Positions 51,886 to 60,995 of a DNA stretch of 64,000 nt are shown here, piece after piece (position 1 is the stretch's first letter; each line of letters starts with the position of its first letter). The notes beneath the pieces were generated by a model that worked only from the letters and a program-made list of their open reading frames with translations, made no database searches and had not been told where the DNA came from. The position numbers and the translations under genes are program-made. Source of the stretch: Candidatus Flavonifractor merdavium (GTDB taxonomy: Bacteria > Bacillota > Clostridia > Oscillospirales > Oscillospiraceae); the NCBI GenBank assembly GCA_019119335.1, contig DWXF01000006.1:43996-107995 (forward strand), written 5' to 3'.

Positions 51886-52742
51886 GCGGAGACCTCCCTG
51901 GACAGGAGGTAGAGGTAGGCGTCCTCCAGGGTGGGTTCCTCAACTTTGACAAAGGCGGGAAGCTGAGCCGCCACCGCCCGGCAGCGGATGCCCTGCCCCG
52001 TATTCACCCGGGCCGTGATGTGGAGTCCCTGCTCCTGGCCGGCGTCCCGCTCCCAGAACACCCCCACATGGCCCTGGGCCAGATGGATGAGCTGCTCCGG
52101 CGTGCCGGTAAACAGGCTCCGTCCCTGGTGGATGACCACAAGCTGATCGCACACCGACTGTACATCCTCGATGATGTGGGTGGAGAGCAGCACCAGCCGG
52201 TCCTGGGCCGTCCGGGAAAACAGATTGCGGAAGTGGATGCGCTCCTCCGGGTCCAGGCCCACGGTGGGCTCGTCCAGGATCAGGAAGGGCGGATTTCCCA
52301 GAAGGGCCTGGGCGATGCCCACCCGCTGGCGCTGGCCGCCGGAGAGGGTGCGGATCTTGGCCTTTGCCTTCTCCTCCAGGCGGACCGACTCTATCACCTC
52401 CCGGATGGCCGCCTTTGGCTGCCTGAGCCCCTTCAGGGCGGCCATGTAGTCGAGAAACTGCGTGACGCTCAGCTCATCAAACAGCCCAAACTCCTGGGGC
52501 AGATAGCCCAGGCGTTCCTTGAACGCCCGCTCGTGCTTCACCAGAGGCTGTCCATCCACCAGAATGGTTCCAGCCGTGGGCAGCAGGGCCGCCACCAGCA
52601 GCTTCATCAGGGTGGACTTCCCCGCCCCGTTGGGCCCCAGCAGGCCGATCAGGCTGGGCGACTTCAGCTCAAGGTTTAAATCCTTCAGCGCCTGTTTTCC
52701 GTTTGGGTAGGTCATGCCCACCCCTTGGATCTTGAGTTCCAT
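51882..52742 (-). CDS. ABC exporter ATPase
   Basis: This 286-residue protein starts at the ATG at 52742, ten bases after AAAGGA. Walker A GPNGAGKST, Q-loop PQEFGLFDEL, signature LSGGQRQR, Walker B FLILDEPTVGLD. It is of the CcmA/bacitracin-exporter type. The C-terminal extension after residue 220 is typical. It heads the exporter operon with the permease-peptidase fusion and the ABC-2 permease, downstream of a two-component system and a terminator-like hairpin. Confidence 0.9.
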   Translation of the reverse strand: MELKIQGVGMTYPNGKQALKDLNLELKSPSLIGLLGPNGAGKSTLMKLLVAALLPTAGTILVDGQPLVKHERAFKERLGYLPQEFGLFDELSVTQFLDYMAALKGLRQPKAAIREVIESVRLEEKAKAKIRTLSGGQRQRVGIAQALLGNPPFLILDEPTVGLDPEERIHFRNLFSRTAQDRLVLLSTHIIEDVQSVCDQLVVIHQGRSLFTGTPEQLIHLAQGHVGVFWERDAGQEQGLHITARVNTGQGIRCRAVAAQLPAFVKVEEPTLEDAYLYLLSREVSA

Positions 52743-52830
52743 GGCATCCTGTTCCTTTCCTCGGGATGGGGACAGCATAACAGGGCTGTGTGGAGCGCGC
52801 TTGAAGATTGTGTGTGGTTTTTGTGGAGAC

Positions 52831-52866
52831 AAAGGGACAGCCCTCCGGACGGAGGACTGTCCCTTT
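52831..52866 (-). terminator. Hairpin between histidine kinase and exporter ATPase
   Basis: AAAGGGACAG...CTGTCCCTTT (52831-52866) forms a long stem. T-runs are only three bases on either strand, so it may be a partial terminator. Confidence 0.55.
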
Positions 52867-52873
52867 CTGTCTG

Positions 52874-54364
52874 TCAGGGGTTCTCCGGAGCAAAGCAGAC
52901 CGTTACCTTTACGCCGTCCGGGGTATTTTCCACCGTGCAGGCCGCCCCGTGCCGCTCCAAAATGATCTTTACCAGATAGAGTCCCAGACCACTGCCGCCG
53001 GTGGCCCGGTTCCGGGAGCCCTCCGCCCGGTAGAAGGGCTCAAAGAGATGGGGCAGGGCCTCCGGGCTGATGTGCGCTCCGGTATTTTCCACCGTCAGGG
53101 CGGGGCCGCCCTGGGACAGCCCGCACCACACCCGCACCTGCGCCCCCTCCGGGGAATAAAGGGAGGCGTTGGACAGCAGGTTGCCCACCGCCTTTTTCAG
53201 CAGAGAGGGGTCTCCGGTGACCGTGAGCCCCGGCGTCAGGCGCAGCACCAGCCGCTGGCTCCGCTGCTCCAAAAGCCCGGCGTCCAGCTCCAGCTGCTCC
53301 TCCACCAGGGAGGAGAGCTCCACAGGCTCCTCCCGGACGGTCACGGCGCCCGTCTCCATCCGGGAGATGGCCAGCATCTCCTGGATCAGCCCCTCCATCC
53401 GGCCGGTGACCTGGAGGGAGCGCAGCAGATACTTGTCCCGGTCCCGGTATACGTCCACCCCCTCCAGCATGCCGGAGAGCTGTCCCTTCAGAATGGTCAC
53501 CGGCGTTTTCAGCTCGTGGGAGGCGGCGGAGAAGAAAGCCATCCGCTGGCGGTCCAGCTCCCGCTCCCGCTCCACCTCCCCCCGCAGGGCGTGGTTGGCG
53601 GCCTCCAGGTCTGTGAGGGCCGTGTCAAGCCGCCGGGCCATCTGATCCAGACTGCGGCTCAGCTTGCCGATCTCGTCCCGCCGCCGCTCGCCGCAGGTCC
53701 AGTGGAAGTCCAGCTCCGCCATTTTCGCGGCGATGCCACTCATGCGCACGATGGGCCGGGTAATGTACCGGGAGTAAAAAAAGGCGCACAGCAGGGAAAA
53801 GGCCAGCAGCGCCAGCAAAAGCCAGGGGGCCATCTGGGTCAGCGCCCGCACCGCCAGATTTTCCGCCTCCAGCCGGGACGTGACATAGAGGGTGTAGCCC
53901 TCACTCTGACCGGCAAAGTGTACCTGTGTGGTAATAGTGTCCTGCCCCGACGTGGTAAAGGTCATAACGGACTCTGTCTGCACGTCCGCCGTCCCATAGG
54001 TAATGATGCTGTCCCCCTCGGAGGGGGTGACGATCCAATTATCCTCCTCATATATGGCCTGGGACGTCAGCTTGGCCCCGGTGTCCACCAGTCGGCCGTC
54101 CGGCCCTGTCAGTGTGGCGTTGGCCCCGGAGGAGAGCACAAACTGATCCAGCAGCGCCCCGCACGCCTCAGGGGTGGTGTCCGCCAGTTTCTCCACCAGA
54201 GCGTCCACCTGGCTGGAGAGGTCGTTATTCCTGACGGAGGTGTAGGTGCTGGGGGTGGCCCAGGCGATAAACCCAAAGGCCACCGCGCCGGCACAGAGCA
54301 GGATGGCGGCGGTCATCAGGAAAATGCGGGCGGTCAGGCTCTCAGCGATCCTCCCTGGCAGCAC
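52874..54364 (-). CDS. Sensor histidine kinase
   Basis: This 496-residue protein starts at a GTG (54364), overlapping the regulator gene by 23 bases. Two membrane helices (about 13-36 and 180-202) flank an extracellular sensor domain of about 140 residues. HAMP follows, then the phospho-accepting His in AASHELKTP, then the ATPase domain with NLLSNASLYSPEG and GGSGLGLYLVK. The extracellular ligand is unknown. The pair sits upstream of the exporter operon, so cell-surface or peptide stress is a plausible signal; no operator is proven. Confidence 0.9.
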   Translation of the reverse strand: MLPGRIAESLTARIFLMTAAILLCAGAVAFGFIAWATPSTYTSVRNNDLSSQVDALVEKLADTTPEACGALLDQFVLSSGANATLTGPDGRLVDTGAKLTSQAIYEEDNWIVTPSEGDSIITYGTADVQTESVMTFTTSGQDTITTQVHFAGQSEGYTLYVTSRLEAENLAVRALTQMAPWLLLALLAFSLLCAFFYSRYITRPIVRMSGIAAKMAELDFHWTCGERRRDEIGKLSRSLDQMARRLDTALTDLEAANHALRGEVERERELDRQRMAFFSAASHELKTPVTILKGQLSGMLEGVDVYRDRDKYLLRSLQVTGRMEGLIQEMLAISRMETGAVTVREEPVELSSLVEEQLELDAGLLEQRSQRLVLRLTPGLTVTGDPSLLKKAVGNLLSNASLYSPEGAQVRVWCGLSQGGPALTVENTGAHISPEALPHLFEPFYRAEGSRNRATGGSGLGLYLVKIILERHGAACTVENTPDGVKVTVCFAPENP

Positions 54365-55010
54365 GATAGCCCACCCCCCTTACCGTCTCAATATAATCCC
54401 GCCCCAGCTTGTGGCGGAGGTTTTTGATGTGGCTGTCCACCACCCGCTCGTCCCCATAAAAGTCGTAGCCCCACAGCTTGGCCAGCAGCATTTCCCTGGT
54501 AAACACCCGGCCCGGGGCGGCCAGGAAGGTGTGGAGCAGCTCAAATTCCCGGGCGGTCAGCGCCACCGGCCTGCCGTCCAGCACCACCTCTCGGGAGTCC
54601 AAACGCAGCGTCAGCTCCCGATAACGCAGGCACTCCTCCCCCTCCATGCCGCCCCTGCGGCGGAGGATCACCCGGATCTTCTGCAGAAGGACCGGCATGG
54701 AAAAGGGCTTTGTGATGTAGTCGTCGATGTCCATGCCAAAGCCCCGGAGCTGCTCCTCCTCCCCGTCCAGCGCGGTGAGCATCAGAATGGGCACCTGGGA
54801 CTGCTGGCGGAGCAGCTGGCACACGCCGAAGCCGTCTATCCTGGGCAGCATGATATCCAGCAGCACCAGGTCAAAGGATTGGCTCTGAAACAGGGCAAGG
54901 GCCGTCACGCCGTCCCCGGCCACGGCGGTCTCATATCCGGCATCCCGGAGGTAGGCCCGCAGTAGCTCCTGAATGTCCGGCTCGTCCTCTACGATCAAAA
55001 TACGTCTCAT
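54342..55010 (-). CDS. OmpR-family response regulator
   Basis: This 222-residue protein has a receiver domain with the phosphorylated Asp in VLLDIML (about residue 53) and Lys in ITKPFS, then an OmpR-type winged helix (TREMLLAKLWGYDFYGDERVVDSHI). It is the first gene of the kinase pair. Start at ATG 55010 with a weak binding site (GGTG). Confidence 0.9.
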   Translation of the reverse strand: MRRILIVEDEPDIQELLRAYLRDAGYETAVAGDGVTALALFQSQSFDLVLLDIMLPRIDGFGVCQLLRQQSQVPILMLTALDGEEEQLRGFGMDIDDYITKPFSMPVLLQKIRVILRRRGGMEGEECLRYRELTLRLDSREVVLDGRPVALTAREFELLHTFLAAPGRVFTREMLLAKLWGYDFYGDERVVDSHIKNLRHKLGRDYIETVRGVGYRAAREDR

Positions 55011-55153
55011 CTGTTATCACCACGCCAAAGTATAGCATGAAATTATGAATTTCTCGTGGAGAAAATTTTTCAAGTTTCGCTTCCCCGTCTGACCACCTCC
55101 AACCGCCGCGCCGCCATATTCCTTTTCCATAAGTTCGGCCGTCCAAATATTCT

Positions 55154-55292
55154 AAATACAGAATTCAAATTCTATATTTATGGCAAATGTACATAAATGT
55201 AGGTTTGTTTTTGAGAATTTTGAGCATTGATTTTCACATACGGCCATGCTAATATTTATATATATAAAATATAGATTTCATATATAGAATAT
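55154..55292. repeat. Repeated AAATA-AGA-T half-sites upstream of the aldolase gene
   Basis: An inverted repeat AAATACAGAAT/ATTCTATATTT (55154-55164 with 55169-55179) lies upstream of the promoter. AAATATAGATT (55267-55277) and ATATAGAATAT (55282-55292) lie downstream of it. They may bind the IclR regulator encoded at 59710. The stretch 55011-55325 has no gene and is AT-rich for this genome. Confidence 0.4.
55227..55255 (+). promoter_or_regulatory. Promoter of the aldolase/TTT-transporter operon
   Basis: TTGATT (55227-55232), 17-base spacer and TAATAT (55250-55255). Confidence 0.6.
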
Positions 55293-55325
55293 ATGGACTT
55301 GTTGGACAAGAAGGGACGAGCACAG

Positions 55326-56267
55326 ATGAAAACATATTTTACCGGTATCACAGTGCCCATTCTGACACCGTGTACACAGGACGGCAGGCTGGATGAAAAG
55401 CGCTTTTGTGAGCATATCGGTTTTCTGGAGCAGGCAGACGTATCCGGCATTTTTATTGGGGGCACCACAGGGGAATTCGTCAACTTTTCCGCCGAGGAAC
55501 GGATGCATCAGCTGGCCCTGGCGTGCCGCAGCACCGATCGTTTGAACGTGCTGTATAACATCACCTCCATGAATCGGGAGGAGATGCAGCGCCACATTGA
55601 TTTCGCCGGTGAGATGGGCATTTCCTGTGTTTCTGTTACCGCTCCCATCTATCACAAATATGACAACTCGGCCCTGACAGAGTATTTTGCTCAAGTATCC
55701 GAGATGACCAAGGGGCTGACACTGTTTATTTATAATATGCCGGATATGACGGGCAACCCCATCGCCACCGGCCTTCTGCCGCAGCTGATCAAACGCTGTC
55801 CCAACCTGAAGGGCATCAAGGACAGCAGCATGAACTTCACCACCCTGCAGGAATTTTATTTCGCAGCGCCCGAAGGATTTGAGGTCATTACAGGCAATGA
55901 CGCGGAGATCCTGGCGTCTCTGCAGCTGGGATGCAGGGGAGCCATTGTCGCATTGGCCAACGTATATCCCGAACTGTGCGTAGGGGTCTATGACTGCTAC
56001 CAAAGCGGTGATCTGGAGACTGCTCAGCTCTGCCAGCAAGCGCTGCTCCGCCTGCGCCAGGCCTGCCGCGCTACCATACCGGTAATGAGCCACAAATATC
56101 TATTGGAACTGCGGAATGTACCTATGGGAGAGGCGCATTTCCCGATGCGGAGCCTGAAAGAGTCCGAGAAAGAACTCCTGAGGGAGGCCTCCCGCTCCGT
56201 TCAGCACATGCTTCAACATTCTTCCGTAATTGGCGGCAGCAGTGCTGTCCCCGATAAAAACAAGTAA
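55326..56267 (+). CDS. DHDPS/NAL-family aldolase
   Basis: This 313-residue protein starts best at the ATG at 55326; an ATG at 55293 has no binding site. Residues of the family are present: GGTTGEF loop, Tyr136 (FIYNMPDMTGN) and Schiff-base Lys165 (GIKDSS). It would cleave or form an oxo-acid with pyruvate as partner. It is the first gene of a cluster with a tripartite tricarboxylate transporter, RidA, a D-threonine-aldolase-like enzyme and a D-aminoacylase, so it likely handles the oxo-acid skeleton of the imported compound. It is a different type from the one at 37065, which has GSNGE. Confidence 0.85.
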   Translation: MKTYFTGITVPILTPCTQDGRLDEKRFCEHIGFLEQADVSGIFIGGTTGEFVNFSAEERMHQLALACRSTDRLNVLYNITSMNREEMQRHIDFAGEMGISCVSVTAPIYHKYDNSALTEYFAQVSEMTKGLTLFIYNMPDMTGNPIATGLLPQLIKRCPNLKGIKDSSMNFTTLQEFYFAAPEGFEVITGNDAEILASLQLGCRGAIVALANVYPELCVGVYDCYQSGDLETAQLCQQALLRLRQACRATIPVMSHKYLLELRNVPMGEAHFPMRSLKESEKELLREASRSVQHMLQHSSVIGGSSAVPDKNK

Positions 56268-56295
56268 CAAGTAAGGAGAAAGAAGGAGAAAAAAC

Positions 56296-57300
56296 ATGAA
56301 AAAGCTGACTACTCTTGCCCTCACTCTTTCCATGGCAATCGGCCTGAGTGCCTGCGGCAGCCCGAGCCAGAGCGGCTCATCCCCCGACCCGTCCGCCGGA
56401 GCGCAATGGCCCACACAGACAATCAACGTAATCTGCCCCTCTTCCGCCGGAGGCGGTACGGACAACACCATCCGTGCATTTACGGATACCTGGTCGCAGC
56501 AGCTCGGCCAAAGCGTGGTGGTCACAAACTACGATGCGACCCCGGTCGCCATGACAAACTGCGCCGTTGCCGACCCTGATGGCTATACCCTGGTGTGCCA
56601 CCAGAATACCGCCATTTGTCAGTATGTCACAGGCGTAACCGACGTGGATCCGAAATCTGATCTGGCCCTGGTGGCGGCCCTGCAGTATATGGGCGAAAAT
56701 GCCCTCATTGTACCCGCCGACGCCCCCTTCAATAACTTCGATGAATTTGTCGCCTACGCCAAAGAGCATCCCGGCGAGGTTTCCGTGGCCATTGCCACCG
56801 GCGGACCCGCTCAGTTCCTCTGGGGGCAGGTCATGGAGGAGTGCGGCGTTGAGTTGAACATGGTGGTTGCGCCCAACACGACGGACAAGCTGACCAATAT
56901 TTCAGGCGGGTTTATTGACTGCGGTCAGGTAGACGTGGCAAACGCCAAGTCGTATGAGGAAGCAGGCAAGGTAAAGGTGATCGGCGTACTCAGCTCCACC
57001 GGCGAGAGCCTTCCCGAATGGCCCGAGCACTGGAGCACCCTCCAGGAGCAGGGATATGAGATCGGCTGGGATATGCGGCTTTATATGTGGGCTCCCGCCG
57101 ACACCCCCCAGGATGTCCTGGAGGCCATCAACAAAAGCCTGGAAGCGGTTATGGCGGACGAAACCGTTCAGGAGAAGCTGACCCTCCAGGGCGCGCGGGC
57201 AGAGTGGTACGATCTGGAGGAAAGCCAGGAAATCTTCCAAAAGGAATATGACAGCATTATGTCTACCGGAAAGGCAATTGGCATCTCCGTGGTTGAGTAA
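56296..57300 (+). CDS. Tripartite tricarboxylate transporter binding protein (TctC/Bug family)
   Basis: This 334-residue lipoprotein has a signal peptide ending in GLSAC. The Bug-family fold follows, with PTQTINVICPSSAGGGTDNTIRAF near residue 40. Bug proteins bind carboxylates or amino acids with two water-bridged carbonyl loops. The permease genes tctB and tctA follow after a hairpin. Ligand not readable. Confidence 0.85.
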   Translation: MKKLTTLALTLSMAIGLSACGSPSQSGSSPDPSAGAQWPTQTINVICPSSAGGGTDNTIRAFTDTWSQQLGQSVVVTNYDATPVAMTNCAVADPDGYTLVCHQNTAICQYVTGVTDVDPKSDLALVAALQYMGENALIVPADAPFNNFDEFVAYAKEHPGEVSVAIATGGPAQFLWGQVMEECGVELNMVVAPNTTDKLTNISGGFIDCGQVDVANAKSYEEAGKVKVIGVLSSTGESLPEWPEHWSTLQEQGYEIGWDMRLYMWAPADTPQDVLEAINKSLEAVMADETVQEKLTLQGARAEWYDLEESQEIFQKEYDSIMSTGKAIGISVVE

Positions 57301-57356
57301 TATCATCGGACCGGGCCGCATTTCCCCTTCGGCTATCCTGTGCTGAGGTAAAACAA

Positions 57357-57391
57357 GCGTAGTCCGCACCAGCTTCAGGTGCGGACTACGC
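57357..57391 (+). terminator. Intercistronic hairpin after the Bug binding protein
   Basis: A perfect 14-base stem (57357-57370 with 57378-57391) with loop AGCTTCA, without a T-run. Like those after the other importer binding-protein genes, it probably sets a high ratio of binding protein to permease. Confidence 0.6.
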
Positions 57392-57418
57392 AACAATACA
57401 AGATAATGGTGTTGAGAT

Positions 57419-57868
57419 ATGAAACTCAAATATGACAAACTGTTTTCCGCGCTGTGCCTGCTTGCGGCAGTGGTGCTCTTTTTTAACACCGGAACAATCC
57501 GTGACCTGGCCAGCAACGGAGATCCCGGCGCCCGTCTGCTCCCCTACATCGGCGAGGCTGTGCTCTGCATTTGCGCACTTATCATTCTGCTCAGCAAAAG
57601 CGACTCCACCACGTTTCTGGATAAGACCGGCTGGCTCAAGCTTGTGATTGTCCTGGGCTGCATGGTGCTCTATACTCTGGGTTTAATTTATTTGGGCTTT
57701 TTGATCAGCACGCCCATTGCAGTCGCCGTTTTTATCTATCTGCTGAAGGAAGACGAGAAGGTAAACCCCATTGTGGCCCTTCTCCTGGTGGCAGGTTTAA
57801 CCGTGGGACTCTACTTTATGTTTACAAAGGGATTTTCCATCCTGCTTCCCCAAGGGAAACTGTTTTAA
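57419..57868 (+). CDS. TTT transporter small membrane subunit (TctB)
   Basis: This 149-residue protein has four predicted helices and the loop GARLLPYIGE typical of TctB. It joins TctA and the Bug protein in the importer. The start at 57419 is preceded by a weak site (TGTTGAGAT). Confidence 0.75.
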   Translation: MKLKYDKLFSALCLLAAVVLFFNTGTIRDLASNGDPGARLLPYIGEAVLCICALIILLSKSDSTTFLDKTGWLKLVIVLGCMVLYTLGLIYLGFLISTPIAVAVFIYLLKEDEKVNPIVALLLVAGLTVGLYFMFTKGFSILLPQGKLF

Positions 57869-57940
57869 CAAAAATCTGTTGCAAAACTATGGTACGGCAC
57901 GGCTGGGTTGGTGCCTTTTCCAGAAAGGCGGAATATCAAT

Positions 57941-59449
57941 ATGGCAGATTATTTTGCGGCTTTAGGCGTGTGTCTTGAGCCACTCAATCTCATACTGCTG
58001 TTTGTTTGCGTAGTGGCGGGAATCATCTTCGGCGCCGTTCCCGGGTTGAACGGCAGCCTTGGCATCTCCCTGCTGCTGCCCATCACATTTGGGCTCTCTC
58101 AGAGCGCTTCCTTCAGCATGCTCTGCGGCATGTATGTGGGCGGTGTATCCGGCGGATTTATTTCCTCGGTCCTGCTGGGCATTCCGGGTACGCCGTCCGC
58201 CATCGCCACATGTTATGACGGACACCCCATGAGTCAAAAGGGGGAAACATCGCGGGCGCTGGGCCTGGGCATCATCGGCTCCTTTATCGGGGAGGTGCTG
58301 GCGGTTCTGATTGCCTCCGCCCTGTGTACCGTCATCGCGGACCTGGCGCTGATGCTGGGCCCCTGGGAGTATTTCAGCCTCTGCGTCTGCGCCATCTCGC
58401 TGGTGGTCGCCCTCTCCAAGGGCAGAATGGCCAAGGGGATCATGGCGGCTGCCATCGGCCTTCTGCTGAGCTGCGTGGGCCTGGACCCCATTACCGGCTG
58501 CGCCAGATTTACCTTCGGCAACAAGGCCCTCACCGGCGGCATTGACATGACCGCGCTGATGCTGGGCGCTTACGCCCTGTCCCAGATTGCCAAAAGCTAC
58601 GCCAAAGGCAACCAGAAGCTTCAGGTCTTTGACAGCCGCAATATCAAAGGCATCGGCGTCAAGCTGAAGGATTTTACCTCAAATATCAAGACCATTTTCT
58701 CGTCTTTGATGATCGGCCTGTGGATCGGCTTTTTGCCGGGCATGGGCTCCGCGCTGTCCAATATGGTGTCCTATTCCTTTGCAAAATCCACCAGCAAGCA
58801 CCCCGAAAAATTCGGCACGGGATGCGCGGAAGGCATCCTGGCCTCCGAGGTATCCAATAATGCGGCTACCGGCGGCGCGCTGATTCCGATGATCGCCCTC
58901 GGCATCCCCGGAGACAGCGCCACCGCCCTGCTGCTGGCCGCGCTCACCATCCACGGCCTTACCGCCGGCCCGCTGATGATCCAGCAGCACCCTGTCACCA
59001 GCTATATGATCTTTGGCTTTATGCTGGTGGGCGCCGTCCTGGTCCTGATAATCGAGCTGGCCGCCAAGCGCTGGTTCCCCTATATTTTGCGCATCCCCTA
59101 TCACTATCTCTATACCATTATCCTGGTCATGTGCTTTATCGGAGCGTTTACCTCTACCAATCTGGGCTTCAACATGGTGGTCATGCTGTTTATTGCCGTG
59201 CTGGCCCTGCTGATGGATATGGCCGGCGTTCCCATGACGCCCCTGGTACTGGCCTTTATCCTGGGCAAAAAGATTGAGGAATATCTCCGCAAGGGAATGA
59301 CCTACTCCAGCGAAGGCTGGGTCATGTTCTTCACCCGCCCCGCCTCCCTTATTTTTCTGCTCATCGCCGCGGCAAGCATCCTGATTCCTGTGCTCAAGCC
59401 TCTGTTTGCAAAGGGAAAACCCGCCAAGGAGTGGGTGGCAGACGACTGA
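57941..59449 (+). CDS. TTT transporter large membrane subunit (TctA)
   Basis: This 502-residue protein starts at the ATG at 57941, after AAAGGCGG. It has about 12 helices and the TctA signature G-x-x-x-G-x-x-P-G: GAVPGLNGSLGISLLLPITF near residue 35 and FLPGMGSALSNMVSY in the middle. It is the transport channel. Terminator follows. Confidence 0.9.
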   Translation: MADYFAALGVCLEPLNLILLFVCVVAGIIFGAVPGLNGSLGISLLLPITFGLSQSASFSMLCGMYVGGVSGGFISSVLLGIPGTPSAIATCYDGHPMSQKGETSRALGLGIIGSFIGEVLAVLIASALCTVIADLALMLGPWEYFSLCVCAISLVVALSKGRMAKGIMAAAIGLLLSCVGLDPITGCARFTFGNKALTGGIDMTALMLGAYALSQIAKSYAKGNQKLQVFDSRNIKGIGVKLKDFTSNIKTIFSSLMIGLWIGFLPGMGSALSNMVSYSFAKSTSKHPEKFGTGCAEGILASEVSNNAATGGALIPMIALGIPGDSATALLLAALTIHGLTAGPLMIQQHPVTSYMIFGFMLVGAVLVLIIELAAKRWFPYILRIPYHYLYTIILVMCFIGAFTSTNLGFNMVVMLFIAVLALLMDMAGVPMTPLVLAFILGKKIEEYLRKGMTYSSEGWVMFFTRPASLIFLLIAAASILIPVLKPLFAKGKPAKEWVADD

Positions 59450-59465
59450 ACGGGTCTGCACGGTT

Positions 59466-59513
59466 GGTTCTGCTCCCGTCACAACGTGCGGGGGCAGAAC
59501 CAGCGGTATTTTT
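59466..59513 (+). terminator. Intrinsic terminator after tctA
   Basis: A 13-base stem (59466-59478 with 59489-59501, one G-U pair) is followed by AGCGGTATTTTT. Confidence 0.75.
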
Positions 59514-59539
59514 GTGGATAACCGTCTGCTATACGGAGA

Positions 59540-59568
59540 TTGATATGGCTTTCTTCCAAATTTATAGT
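59540..59568 (+). promoter_or_regulatory. Promoter of the IclR regulator gene
   Basis: TTGATA (59540-59545), 17-base spacer and TATAGT (59563-59568). The rest of 59514-59709 holds no gene. Confidence 0.65.
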
Positions 59569-59709
59569 AAAATAGATACGATAAAGAAGGCCCTGTATCC
59601 CCGGCCAGGCCCAGGAAAGGCACATCTACCGCCAAACTACGAATTCTGATTGTAATGTGCCAGCCCCACAGCAGAGTTGAAAAATGTATAACGTAGTGAG
59701 GGTGCAAAC

Positions 59710-60486
59710 ATGACTTTTGAACAACAGGAAATGTTTCAAAAACGGCTCATGAACTATTCAACGCTGAAATCCGTCCAGATACTCAGCGCGCTGGCGTTCT
59801 TCAAAAAGGAGTGCGGCATCAACGACATTGCGCAGTTGACCAACCTGTCCAGCAGCACGATCCACAGGATCCTGCATGAATTTGTCAGCTGTGGTCTGGC
59901 TGTAAAGGTCGGAACAAAATATCGCTACGGCGTTATGCTGCGCTCCCTGTTCGAAGTAATTACCGACGACAACTATTTGCTGAAAGCCTCCGAGCTGGAG
60001 ATGGATCGCCTAAACAACCTGACAAAAGAGACCGTGCACTTGATTGTACAGGAAAACTGCGATGCCGTTTATCTGGACAAGCGGGAGGCACAAAATCAGA
60101 TCGGTCTGCAATCTGTTGTGGGCAAGCATGTGCCTATGTACTGCACCAGCGGCGGAAAGGTACTTATGGCGTATCAAAGCCGGGCATGGCTGGATAACTA
60201 TTACGCCCACACAGAATTGAAGAAACTGACTGAAACCACCATTACAGACCCGGAAAAGATGGCCGAGGAGTTGGCGCAGATCAGAAAACAGGGATATGCA
60301 TTGGATAACAGCGAGCATAACCCGGATGTGGTATGTATAGCCGCACCGGTGTTTTTTCCTGATGGAAAACCGGCATGCACGATTGGCGTAGCTACGCCGA
60401 AGTACCGCATGACCCGGGAGAAAATGGACCTCTTTATTGAGGAATCTGTACGCAGCGCAAAGGCCATCAGTGAAAATCTGAAGTAA
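59710..60486 (+). CDS. IclR-family transcriptional regulator
   Basis: This 258-residue protein has an N-terminal winged helix (INDIAQLTNLSSSTIHRILHEF, about 36-57) and a C-terminal effector domain (about 85-255; DAVYLDKREAQNQIGL, MYCTSGGKVLMA). IclR regulators bind small carboxylates and control catabolic operons. Between the transporter genes and the enzymes, it is the natural controller of this cluster. Confidence 0.9.
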   Translation: MTFEQQEMFQKRLMNYSTLKSVQILSALAFFKKECGINDIAQLTNLSSSTIHRILHEFVSCGLAVKVGTKYRYGVMLRSLFEVITDDNYLLKASELEMDRLNNLTKETVHLIVQENCDAVYLDKREAQNQIGLQSVVGKHVPMYCTSGGKVLMAYQSRAWLDNYYAHTELKKLTETTITDPEKMAEELAQIRKQGYALDNSEHNPDVVCIAAPVFFPDGKPACTIGVATPKYRMTREKMDLFIEESVRSAKAISENLK

Positions 60487-60502
60487 GCCTGTGAGGTTTT
60501 AA

Positions 60503-60979
60503 ATGATGATAAGAACGGCCGAGACAAATTTGAAAGCGCTTGGACTGGAGCTTCCCGCCGCGCCCAAGCCAGTTGCATCCTATGTTCCCTGCGTCCAGTC
60601 GGGAAACCTGGTTTTTGTAAGCGGGCAAGGTACCATATTCAACGGCCAGCGTCTATATGTGGGCGCGGTGGGACGGGAGCGCACCCCTGACGAAGGATAC
60701 CAGGCCGCCAGAATCTGCGCGCTGAATCTGCTGAGTCAGCTGCGGAGCTATCTGGGGACGCTGGACCGGGTCACACGCATCGTCAATCTGCGGGGCTATG
60801 TAAACAGCGCTGACGGGTTTTACGCCCAGCCGGCAGTGATCAATGGCGCTTCCGACCTGCTGCATCAAGTGTTTGGCCCGGAAATCGGCCGGCACAGCCG
60901 CACCGCGCTGGGCGTTTCCGTTCTGCCCAACAATATTACGGCGGAAGTGGAACTGGTCGTGGAAGTAGATTCTCTTTGA
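60503..60979 (+). CDS. RidA-family protein (longer form)
   Basis: This 158-residue protein starts at ATG 60503 or 60506, after GTGAGG. It has SGNLVFVSGQGTIF and the ...NGASDLLHQVFGPEIGRHSRTALGVS segment of the YjgF-like subgroup with a longer middle. It would clear enamine/imine intermediates from the PLP enzyme coded next. Confidence 0.85.
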   Translation: MMIRTAETNLKALGLELPAAPKPVASYVPCVQSGNLVFVSGQGTIFNGQRLYVGAVGRERTPDEGYQAARICALNLLSQLRSYLGTLDRVTRIVNLRGYVNSADGFYAQPAVINGASDLLHQVFGPEIGRHSRTALGVSVLPNNITAEVELVVEVDSL

Positions 60980-60995
60980 GGGGAGGTCCCCATAC

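Noticed and set aside
49951..51912. 653-codon open frame on the plus strand
   Set aside because: It is opposite the permease-peptidase fusion gene, low in complexity and without family features; a shadow.
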